Shown here piece after piece: positions 1 to 6,125 of a DNA stretch of 9,392 nucleotides. Both the position numbers and the translations under genes were made by a program. The first letter of the stretch is position 1. Every line of letters begins with the position of its first letter. The DNA comes from an uncultured Chthoniobacterales bacterium (GTDB lineage Bacteria; Verrucomicrobiota; Verrucomicrobiia; Chthoniobacterales; CAKUMP01). Under the pieces are notes generated by a model that was given only the letters and a program-made list of their open reading frames with translations, did not search any database and was not told where the DNA came from. The stretch is taken from assembly GCA_934667795.1 (NCBI GenBank), contig CAKUMP010000081.1, positions 1 to 9,392 of the forward strand, given 5' to 3'.

Positions 1-809
1 GTATTGCCCAGACCGCAGCTTCCTGTGGGTATCAGGTCAAACTCTATGACATCAGCCAGGACGCCGTTACCAAAGCGCTGGAAAAAATCAAATGGTCGGT
101 TGAAAAACTTCATTCGAAAGATCCTGAAAACCGTCCGTCTGCAGATAAAGTTCTGGCAAATATTTCTCCTGCACATTCCTTACAGGACGCTGCACATTGC
201 CAGCTTGTGATCGAAGCCGTTGCGGAATTGCCAGCAATCAAAAAGAACGTTTTCGCAGAGTTGGACATGATTTGTCCGCAGGAAACTCTTTTCTGCAGCA
301 ACACTTCCGCCATTTCCATCAGCGAATTAGCAGCCAGCACAAGACGTCCGACACAATTTGCAGGCATGCATTTTTTCAGCCCGGTTCCTTTAATGAAACT
401 TGTTGAAATTGTGCGAGGATTAGAAACGTCTGACAGCACGATTCAAAGCCTGATGGAGCTTGCGCGTGCTTTTGGAAAAGAGCCGGTAGAGGTCAAAACC
501 GATCCTGCTGGTTTTATCGTCAATCGCATTCTCCTGGCAGGGGCAATTGAAGCCATTCGTATTCTCGAACTTGGGGTTGCGGATGCCGCGACGATTGATC
601 AGGCAATGAAACTGGGCTGCGGACATAAAATGGGAATGCTGGAAACCTGTGACATGTCCGGTCTGGATGTCATGTTAAATGCTGCAGAAAATATTTTCCA
701 GGATACAGGAGATTTAAAATTTAAGCCTCCCCAACTTTTACAACGCTTGGTAAATGCAGGACATCTTGGAAGAAAAACCGGACGCGGATTTTACCAGTAC
801 GAATCATGA
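1..809 (+). CDS. (S)-3-hydroxyacyl-CoA dehydrogenase (3-hydroxybutyryl-CoA dehydrogenase type), 5'-truncated by window edge
   Basis: This enzyme oxidises (S)-3-hydroxyacyl-CoA to 3-oxoacyl-CoA with NAD, or runs in reverse, in the cytoplasm. The reading frame is open from base 3 and 268 residues are visible. By alignment from memory to the roughly 282-residue clostridial Hbd, about 15 residues are missing, including most of the GxGxxG nucleotide-binding loop. Visible motifs are GIAQ-like IAQTAAS at the edge, SNTSAISI (visible residues 99-106), the catalytic His in GMHFFSPVPLMKLVE (His 123, with Glu 135 as its partner), and GFIVNR with Asn 174. The C-terminal domain follows and ends in GRKTGRGFYQY. 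The usual HPMGPL motif reads HKMGML, losing both prolines. The stop overlaps the start of the next gene (ATGA), so the two are probably translationally coupled. The family call is firm; the chain-length preference cannot be read. Confidence 0.93.
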   Translation, partial: IAQTAASCGYQVKLYDISQDAVTKALEKIKWSVEKLHSKDPENRPSADKVLANISPAHSLQDAAHCQLVIEAVAELPAIKKNVFAELDMICPQETLFCSNTSAISISELAASTRRPTQFAGMHFFSPVPLMKLVEIVRGLETSDSTIQSLMELARAFGKEPVEVKTDPAGFIVNRILLAGAIEAIRILELGVADAATIDQAMKLGCGHKMGMLETCDMSGLDVMLNAAENIFQDTGDLKFKPPQLLQRLVNAGHLGRKTGRGFYQYES

Positions 810-1561
810 TTCCCCTTTCCCTTCAAAATAAAATTGCTCTCATTACTGGCGCCAGCCAGGGATTGGGTGCAGAAACCGCACGGCACTTTGTCCAGGCCGG
901 CGCGTCTGTCGTCATCAATTATTTTCCCGATGCAGAAGGCATCAACCTGTCCAAAGCGCAAAGACTTTGCACAGAACTGGGACCTCAGGCATCCCCGCTT
1001 CCCGGAGATGTCCGGAGCACAGAAAGTTGTCAGGAATTAATAAACAACATCCTGAACATTCATGGAGGGCTGGATATTCTGATTAATAATGCCGGCATTA
1101 CACGGGATCGAACATTGGGAAAAATGGAAGAAGCGGAATGGCTGGATGTGATTGAAACCAACCTGAATGGCGTTTATCGAATCACGCGACAAGCCCTTCC
1201 CTGTTTGCGAGAGGAAGGCAGAATCATTTCGTTAAGTTCTCTTTCTGCCGGGGTTGGTTTATTTGGACAATCAAACTATGCAGCAGCCAAAGCGGGGCTC
1301 ATTGGATTTACGAAAGTTCTCAGCCGAGAAGTTGCGAAAAGAAAAATCACCGTAAATGCCGTTGCTCCCGGGTTGGTATTGACCGAAATGGGAGCGGCTG
1401 TTCCCGAGACCGTTCGTCAGGAATGGTTAAATCACATCCCTCTAAAACGTTTTGCAGAGCCTTCAGAAATTGCCTCCGTTCTTTTATTTCTGGCAAGCCC
1501 ACTGGCATCTTATATCACCGGTCAGACCCTCCATGTCAACGGAGGCTGGCATTCTTCATAA
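806..1561 (+). CDS. Short-chain dehydrogenase/reductase, 3-oxoacyl-ACP reductase (FabG) / acetoacetyl-CoA reductase (PhaB) type
   Basis: A 251-residue classical SDR, the normal length for FabG or PhaB. It would reduce a 3-oxoacyl thioester to the (R)-3-hydroxyacyl form using NAD(P)H. Visible motifs are the cofactor loop TGASQGLG (14-21), NNAG (94-97) followed by ITRD as in FabG/PhaB, Asn 119, and the catalytic Ser 145, Tyr 158 and Lys 162 in a YAAAK context. The C-terminus ends GQTLHVNGGW, typical of the family. The ATG is fixed by its ATGA overlap with the dehydrogenase stop; no Shine-Dalgarno is visible. Its place between a 3-hydroxyacyl-CoA dehydrogenase and a thiolase favours an acyl-CoA substrate over acyl-ACP, but that is inference from context. 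The symbol is left empty because fabG and phaB cannot be told apart here. Confidence 0.9.
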   Translation: MIPLSLQNKIALITGASQGLGAETARHFVQAGASVVINYFPDAEGINLSKAQRLCTELGPQASPLPGDVRSTESCQELINNILNIHGGLDILINNAGITRDRTLGKMEEAEWLDVIETNLNGVYRITRQALPCLREEGRIISLSSLSAGVGLFGQSNYAAAKAGLIGFTKVLSREVAKRKITVNAVAPGLVLTEMGAAVPETVRQEWLNHIPLKRFAEPSEIASVLLFLASPLASYITGQTLHVNGGWHSS

Positions 1562-1613
1562 CCTTTCATTTTCTTATTAACCCTCATTTAAAACAAAACC
1601 ATTTTTTAAAATT

Positions 1614-2777
1614 ATGTCTAATCTTACTGACCCTCTTGTCATCGTTGCTGCCCGTCGTACCCCGCAGGGGAAATTTATGGGAAAGCTTGCAAATTACTCC
1701 TCACTGGATCTGGCCCTGGCTGCAGGCCGTGCGGTTTTGGAATCGATTCCGGCGGATGCCATTGATTTAACCGTCATGGGAAATTGTCTGCCTCCGGTGC
1801 TGAATGTCGCGCGCCAGCTTTCCTTGAAGCTCGAAATTCCTGAATCGAGCCCTGGTTACACCGTAAATATGGCCTGTGCTTCCGGACTTCATGCGGTGAC
1901 GCTTGGCGCCGATGCCATTCGCCTTGGGCGAGCCAAAACGGTTCTTTGTGGCGGAACGGAATCCATGACCAATGCTCCGCATTTTGTTCCAAAATCCCGC
2001 TCCGGATTTCGTTTAGGGGATGTCAAAATGGTTGACTCTCTCCTGCTTGGACTTTCAGACCCGGTGATTAACGAATCCATGGCACAAACCGCACAACGTC
2101 TGGCGGAAAAACATTCCATTACACGGGAAGAACAAGATCGTTTTTCAGAACGTTCCCACCATTTAGCCGCTCAAGCACAGCGTAATAAAATTTTCCAGGA
2201 TGAATTAGTGCCCCTGCCGGAACTGGCAGAGGATGAACATGTGCGTGCAGACACCTCCATGGAACGCCTCGGAACGCTCAAACCGGTTTTAGGGGCAGGG
2301 TCCAGCATTACCGCAGGAAATGCTTCCGGCATTAATGATGGAGCGGCACTGGTAGTTTTAACCACCTTGTCCCATGCAGAAAAAAATGGCTGGAAGCCAC
2401 TTGCGACACTTACGCATTACACCAGCGTAGGATGTTCCCCGCACACGATGGGAATTGGTCCTGTCCATGCGATTCAAAAACTGACTGCAGAAACGAATCA
2501 ATCCCTGCAAAATTTTGATACGATTGAAATTAATGAAGCCTTTGCAGCTCAAGCGATTGCCTGTACGCGTGAGCTTGCATTTGATGCGCATGATTCCCGC
2601 TTTAATAAAAATGGAAGCGGGATTGCGCTGGGGCACCCGATCGGGGCTTCCGGTGCACGGTTACTGGTCCATCTTGCCAATCAAATTAAAAATGGGGCCG
2701 CTGAAAATGCGCTTGCCTCTCTCTGTGTGGGTGGCGGTATGGGAATTGCCGCCACGCTGACTGCTCCTAATCCTTAA
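1614..2777 (+). CDS. Acetyl-CoA acetyltransferase (thiolase)
   Basis: A thiolase of 387 residues, a typical length. It condenses two acetyl-CoA into acetoacetyl-CoA or cleaves 3-oxoacyl-CoA. The nucleophilic Cys 88 lies in NMACASGLHAV, followed by GGTESMTNAPHF. The ERLGTLKPV and TAGNASGINDGAA segments are present, as are NEAF (Asn 307), GHPIGASGAR (His 341) and the second catalytic Cys 371 in CVGGGMG. All residues expected for catalysis are there. The gene starts 52 bases after the reductase stop, with an AT-rich leader and no Shine-Dalgarno. It ends in tandem stops (TAA TGA). With its neighbours it makes an acetoacetyl-CoA/3-hydroxybutyryl-CoA module. Biosynthetic (PhaA/AtoB-like) versus degradative (FadA-like) use cannot be settled from the sequence. 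Confidence 0.93.
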   Translation: MSNLTDPLVIVAARRTPQGKFMGKLANYSSLDLALAAGRAVLESIPADAIDLTVMGNCLPPVLNVARQLSLKLEIPESSPGYTVNMACASGLHAVTLGADAIRLGRAKTVLCGGTESMTNAPHFVPKSRSGFRLGDVKMVDSLLLGLSDPVINESMAQTAQRLAEKHSITREEQDRFSERSHHLAAQAQRNKIFQDELVPLPELAEDEHVRADTSMERLGTLKPVLGAGSSITAGNASGINDGAALVVLTTLSHAEKNGWKPLATLTHYTSVGCSPHTMGIGPVHAIQKLTAETNQSLQNFDTIEINEAFAAQAIACTRELAFDAHDSRFNKNGSGIALGHPIGASGARLLVHLANQIKNGAAENALASLCVGGGMGIAATLTAPNP

Positions 2778-2816
2778 TGATACCCGTTTCATTTTCCTTC
2801 AGTGCGCTCGACTTTT

Positions 2817-2893
2817 GATTTCGGATTTCGGATTTCGGATTTCGGATTTCGGATTTCGGATTGCGGATTGCGGATTGAAGAATGAGGAATGGA
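2817..2893 (+). repeat. Heptanucleotide tandem array, GATTTCG type (left arm)
   Basis: This is a period-7 array in the spacer after the thiolase gene. From 2817 there are six exact GATTTCG units (to 2858), two GATTGCG units (2859-2872), then degenerating units GATTGAA, GAATGAG and GAATGGA to 2893. Variants occur in blocks rather than scattered, as expected from slipped-strand copying. The array is non-coding. It shares its GATTT core, in reverse complement, with the next array. Short heptamer tandem repeats are known in several bacteria, notably the STRR sequences of cyanobacteria, but no match to a named family is claimed. Confidence 0.95.
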
Positions 2894-2939
2894 ATCACAA
2901 ATCACAAATCACAAATCATAAATCATAAATCATAAATCC
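2892..2939 (+). repeat. Heptanucleotide tandem array, AAATCAC/AAATCAT type (right arm)
   Basis: A second period-7 array: GAATCAC, two AAATCAC, three AAATCAT and a final partial AAATCC. On the minus strand it reads as GATTTAT units followed by GATTTGT units, so it is the inverted counterpart of the GATTTCG array. The two together could form a long hairpin of 5-bp GATTT:AAATC helices separated by 2-base internal loops. It stops two bases before the ATG of the CoA-transferase gene, so that gene's ribosome-binding region consists of repeat units and shows no Shine-Dalgarno. Confidence 0.93.
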
Positions 2940-2941
2940 TT

Positions 2942-4342
2942 ATGTGTGTTGCCAGAATCCCAGCCATCTTATCTCCGGAAGAAGCCGTTAAACTGATTCC
3001 TGATCGCGCGCGTGTTGCTATCACAGGTTTTGCCTCCGCAGGCGTCGCCAATAGCATTACCCGTGCGATGATGGAGCGTTTCAGAAAAGAACAGTCGCCA
3101 AAAGAGCTGACCGTTTATCATGCTGCGGGTCACGTTCCGGAAGCGGGAGCAGACATTCTCGCCGCCGAACCGATGATCGCTAAAATTGTGGGTGGGCATT
3201 GGGGAGTCATGAAATTCATGCGGGAACGCATCATGAATAATGATCTCGAAGCGCATAACTGGCCTCAGGGAATGATTGTGCGTGCTTTCCGCGAAGCCGC
3301 TTCCGGCAACCGTTTCGGTCACCTCAGCCGCGTAGGACTTGGCACATTTATTGACCCACGCCAACTGGGTGGATGCGTAAATCCTAAAAGTGTTGCTGCA
3401 GGGACCATGATTTCTCTTGAGCACGCACCGGATGGAAGTGAATTACTACGTTATTCCTATCTGCCTATTGATGTCGCGCTGGTTCGTGGCTGGAAAGCAG
3501 ATAAATATGGCAATGTGTATCTTGGAAATGAACCCACCAGTTGTTCCATTCTGGAAACCGCCACCGCTGCTAAAACCAATGGGGGGCGTGTCTTTTGTCA
3601 GGTCCGCGAATATGATCCGGAACTGGCATTAAATGTCCGGGACACGGCTCTTCCCGGGTTTCTTATTGACGGCATCGTCATTTGTCCGAATCCGGAAGAA
3701 GAGCACAGGCAATGTATTGCATTTAATGATTCCCCGAGCCTGCTTGGAGGAAATCAGGAGCCCACGCTTTCTGCAGAACTCCCCCCCGTTCCGCCAGGAC
3801 CACGTGGTTGGATCGGCCGTCGCGCGGCTCTGGAAATCAAAAAAGACAACCTGTTCAATCTCGGGATTGGAATTCCCGGTGAAGCCGTTGCTCCTGCACT
3901 CGCAGAAAGTGGACGCCTTATGGATGCGGTCCCGACGCTCGAATCCGGAGTGATTGGCGGTGTCGGCTTAGGAAATGTAAACTTTGGAATCACCGTAAAC
4001 CCGTATGCGCGTATTGATCAGGGAAATATGTTTGACCTTTATCATGCCGGCGGGCTCGATGTTGCCGTGATGGGAGCAGCAGAAATTGATCCTGAAGGGA
4101 ATATCAATGTCAGCCAGTTCGGTTCCCTGCCTACCGGATGCGGAGGGTTTATTGATATTACCCAGCATGCAAAAAAAATTGTCTTTTGCTCCACATTGAC
4201 ATCCGGAAAATTCGATGCGGTGTATGAGGATGGAGTCGTAAAAATTATTTCTGAAGGGAAATTCAGGAAATTTTTAAAACGAGTGCGTCATGCAACTGAC
4301 TCCCGATGGATGGTTGATTACAGAAGTTGCGCCCGGGATTGA
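2942..4342 (+). CDS. Acyl-CoA:carboxylate CoA-transferase (propionate CoA-transferase type), C-terminus frameshifted
   Basis: This is a fused alpha-beta CoA-transferase, which swaps CoA between an acyl-CoA and a free acid such as acetate, propionate or acetoacetate through a glutamyl-CoA intermediate. The alpha-like half carries ITGFASAG (27-34), GHWG (85-88), VGLGTFIDPR (131-140) and PIDVALVRG (175-183). The beta-like half carries the catalytic Glu 334 in TLESGVIGG, then GGLDVAVMGAAE and GCGGFIDIT. The match to Clostridium propionicum Pct (about 524 residues, from memory) is clear up to FRKFLK (441-446). The last 20 residues are unlike the family. The true C-terminal sequence resumes in the +1 frame (4281-4439), and about 24 family residues are absent between the two parts. 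The start agrees with the family N-terminus (ARIPAILSPEEAVKLI) despite a leader made of repeats. It may be a pseudogene, a shortened enzyme or an assembly artefact. Confidence 0.85.
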   Translation: MCVARIPAILSPEEAVKLIPDRARVAITGFASAGVANSITRAMMERFRKEQSPKELTVYHAAGHVPEAGADILAAEPMIAKIVGGHWGVMKFMRERIMNNDLEAHNWPQGMIVRAFREAASGNRFGHLSRVGLGTFIDPRQLGGCVNPKSVAAGTMISLEHAPDGSELLRYSYLPIDVALVRGWKADKYGNVYLGNEPTSCSILETATAAKTNGGRVFCQVREYDPELALNVRDTALPGFLIDGIVICPNPEEEHRQCIAFNDSPSLLGGNQEPTLSAELPPVPPGPRGWIGRRAALEIKKDNLFNLGIGIPGEAVAPALAESGRLMDAVPTLESGVIGGVGLGNVNFGITVNPYARIDQGNMFDLYHAGGLDVAVMGAAEIDPEGNINVSQFGSLPTGCGGFIDITQHAKKIVFCSTLTSGKFDAVYEDGVVKIISEGKFRKFLKRVRHATDSRWMVDYRSCARD

Positions 4343-4439
4343 CCTGGAATCCCAAATACTCGCATTCATGGATTTTACACCGGCGATTTCTCCGGATCTT
4401 AAAGTGATCCCAGCAGCAATTTATACCGGAAATTTTTAA
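4281..4439 (+). pseudogene. Out-of-frame C-terminal remnant of the CoA-transferase
   Basis: In the +1 frame relative to the preceding gene, the codons from 4281 read ECVMQLTPDGW, then ITEVAPGIDLESQIL and AFMDFTPAIS, ending at TAA 4437-4439. This matches the conserved Pct tail (ERCVFLLKEDG, SEIAPGIDLQTQIL, VMDFAPII), so it was once part of the same protein. An in-frame stop at 4275-4277 precedes it in this frame, and no Shine-Dalgarno is seen before its only early ATG (4290), so independent translation is unlikely. The junction with the main frame falls within roughly 4280-4293. Confidence 0.82.
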
Positions 4440-4475
4440 GAGGAATTTGACTTCCCGTTTGCAATTATCTGCAAA

Positions 4476-5387
4476 TTGATTAGGGTAGGAAGCTTGAAAG
4501 ACGGAATTAAAATCATTGCATATATTGTTGGGGTGCTGATTCTTGGGTGTTTAATTGCGCCCTGGTTGTGGTATGCAGGACAGGGGTTGGGTGGTGCTAT
4601 GGGATGGGAATTTCTGACCGACCAGACCTTTCAGCGGTATTTTAATCGTTCCATGCTCGTGGCTGCAGTCGCGTTGCTGTATCCCTTGATCAAAAGCCTT
4701 CGGATCACGTCCTGGCGGGATTTTGGTCTGGAAAAGAACCCTTATCGTTGGCGCGATGTTCTTACAGGGTTCCTTCTGGCGTCTATTCTTCTCTTTTTAA
4801 TTGGGCTGCTAGGCTTCTGGCTGGAAGTTTATCGCGTACAAAACAATATTGTATGGGAAAAATTTGCGAAAATCCCGGGGACCGCTATTGTCGTCCCTCT
4901 CATTGAGGAATGGTTTTTCCGTGCCGCAATGCTAAGTCTGGTATTGCGCACCGCCTCCGCAAGAACGGCAATCCTTTTTACCTCCGCCATTTATTCTATT
5001 GTGCATTTTTTAAAGCCAATGGAAGTCGATATTGGATCAATTCAATGGTTCAGTGGATTTCAGCTCCTTCCCTATTCTTTCCATCAATTTGCGGAGCCGC
5101 TTTTGTTACTTGGCGGGTTTTTCACATTATTTGCCATCGGGGTAATTCTGGCGGTCAGCACCCTGCGAACACGTTCCTTGTGGCTGGCAATTGGCCTCCA
5201 TGCAGGCTGGATTGCCGGAAGCCGTGCCTTTAATATTGTATTCAAGCAACGAGATGAGTTGATCCCGTGGTATGGACCACGCATTGAAATCGGGCTGGCC
5301 CCGTTATTAACGGTGATTTTCACTGGAATTCTGGTCATGATTTACCTCCGTTATGCTTCCAAACGTCCCACTACCCCCATGGATTGA
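4476..5387 (+). CDS. CPBP family intramembrane protease (CAAX protease / Abi family)
   Basis: A 303-residue polytopic inner-membrane protein with about seven or eight hydrophobic segments (around residues 12-33, 60-72, 96-117, 134-158, 163-180, 205-228, 234-250 and 272-291). The CPBP signature is complete: EExxxR as EEWFFR (Glu 144, Glu 145, Arg 149), a second-motif His 177 in SAIYSIVHF, and a third-motif His 242 in GLHAGW. Members cleave peptides within the membrane and serve in prenyl-protein processing, bacteriocin immunity or peptide maturation; the substrate here is unknown. The start is uncertain: no ATG occurs before residue 41. TTG at 4476 is used here; TTG at 4494, preceded closely by GTAGGA, is the alternative. 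The gene overlaps the next one by 35 bases. Confidence 0.87.
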   Translation: MIRVGSLKDGIKIIAYIVGVLILGCLIAPWLWYAGQGLGGAMGWEFLTDQTFQRYFNRSMLVAAVALLYPLIKSLRITSWRDFGLEKNPYRWRDVLTGFLLASILLFLIGLLGFWLEVYRVQNNIVWEKFAKIPGTAIVVPLIEEWFFRAAMLSLVLRTASARTAILFTSAIYSIVHFLKPMEVDIGSIQWFSGFQLLPYSFHQFAEPLLLLGGFFTLFAIGVILAVSTLRTRSLWLAIGLHAGWIAGSRAFNIVFKQRDELIPWYGPRIEIGLAPLLTVIFTGILVMIYLRYASKRPTTPMD

Positions 5388-6081
5388 ACCACTGGCAACC
5401 CTTTTTTTCCCACCACAGTGTGCACTTTGCCTGCAACCTGTAGATCGACACCTTTATATTTGCCCACAATGTATAAGACATCTTCCCTGGCTAAACCCGA
5501 CGTCCTGTTGCCAGATATGCGCCCAGCCATTTGAAGGCGATATAACAGAGTCTTTTACCTGCCCCAACTGCTCCTTACAGCAAATGTATTTTCAAAAAAC
5601 AGTTTCCGCACTGCGAAACCACAGCGGTTGTCGTCGATTAATCATTGACTTCAAGTATCATGCAAAATCCTACTTGCGATTTCCACTCGCTCAATGGCTT
5701 CTGGAAACCATCCGAAAATCGTCGTTAAAGCCGTTTGATTACCTGGTTCCTGTCCCGTTGCATCCCCTCAAATTACGTATTCGCGGGTATAATCAGGCCG
5801 AATTACTCGCTCAGGAATTGACCAAACCCCTGCAAACCCCCATGATTCCCCTCCTGCGAAGAAGGCGATCCACACAGACACAAACCTGCCTGGATCGACA
5901 ATCCAGAATCGAAAACTTGCGAAACTGCTTCGAATTAGTGCAAAATACAAATGTAATGCGAAAATCGATCCTTATTATCGACGACATCTTAACCACTGGC
6001 TCCACCGTAAACGACTGTGCCCGCGCCCTTATCGAAGGCGGGGCATCACGCGTCCAAATCGCAACCGTCGCCAGGAGTTGA
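5353..6081 (+). CDS. comF: ComF family protein (zinc-finger phosphoribosyltransferase-like)
   Basis: A 242-residue ComF/GntX-type protein. The N-terminus has paired zinc-binding cysteines (CALC at 23-26, CPQC at 37-40, CCQIC at 52-56, CPNC at 70-73). A phosphoribosyltransferase-like domain follows, with VPVPLHPLKLRIRGYNQAELLA (about 132-153, written here as its recognisable core), the TQTCLDRQSRIENLRNCF signature (about 176-193) and the PRPP-loop motif ILIIDDILTTGST (206-218). ComF proteins are needed for natural transformation in Bacillus and Haemophilus, where they act in DNA uptake. Many non-competent bacteria carry homologues, so competence should not be assumed. The ATG is the only good start before the first cysteine pair and lies inside the preceding gene. 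No other competence gene is in the window. Confidence 0.9.
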   Translation: MLPNVPLPPWIEPLATLFFPPQCALCLQPVDRHLYICPQCIRHLPWLNPTSCCQICAQPFEGDITESFTCPNCSLQQMYFQKTVSALRNHSGCRRLIIDFKYHAKSYLRFPLAQWLLETIRKSSLKPFDYLVPVPLHPLKLRIRGYNQAELLAQELTKPLQTPMIPLLRRRRSTQTQTCLDRQSRIENLRNCFELVQNTNVMRKSILIIDDILTTGSTVNDCARALIEGGASRVQIATVARS

Positions 6082-6105
6082 CCGAATCCTGATACGACAT
6101 AAACT
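6078..6105 (+). promoter_or_regulatory. Possible sigma70-like promoter for accD-folC
   Basis: TTGACC (6078-6083, five of six matches to TTGACA) is followed after 16 bases by TAAACT (6100-6105, four of six matches to TATAAT). It starts at the end of comF and would give a leader of only about 14 bases before the accD ATG. This is seen by eye only; the weak -10 and the short leader keep confidence low. Confidence 0.28.
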
Positions 6106-6125
6106 TACTTTATCACTTTTTTATT

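Noticed and set aside
2817..2939. Possible CRISPR array
   Set aside because: Units are 7 bases with no unique spacers and no cas genes nearby; this is simple tandem repetition.
2969..3424. Open minus-strand frame of 151 codons inside the CoA-transferase gene
   Set aside because: It lies wholly opposite a gene with strong family support and its translation shows no recognisable domain.
4273..4279. T TTA AAA slippery heptamer at the point where the CoA-transferase frame breaks, suggesting programmed -1 frameshifting
   Set aside because: The conserved tail is in the +1 frame, so a -1 slip would not reach it, and about 24 family residues are also missing, which frameshifting cannot explain.
2942..4439. 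Calling the whole CoA-transferase locus a certain pseudogene
   Set aside because: Most of the protein including catalytic Glu 334 is intact, and an assembly deletion in a repeat-rich area cannot be excluded from sequence alone.
5343..5350. TACCTCCG just before the comF start, resembling an anti-Shine-Dalgarno sequence
   Set aside because: It is coding sequence of the upstream protease gene, is in the wrong orientation to act as a ribosome-binding site, and is short enough to be chance.
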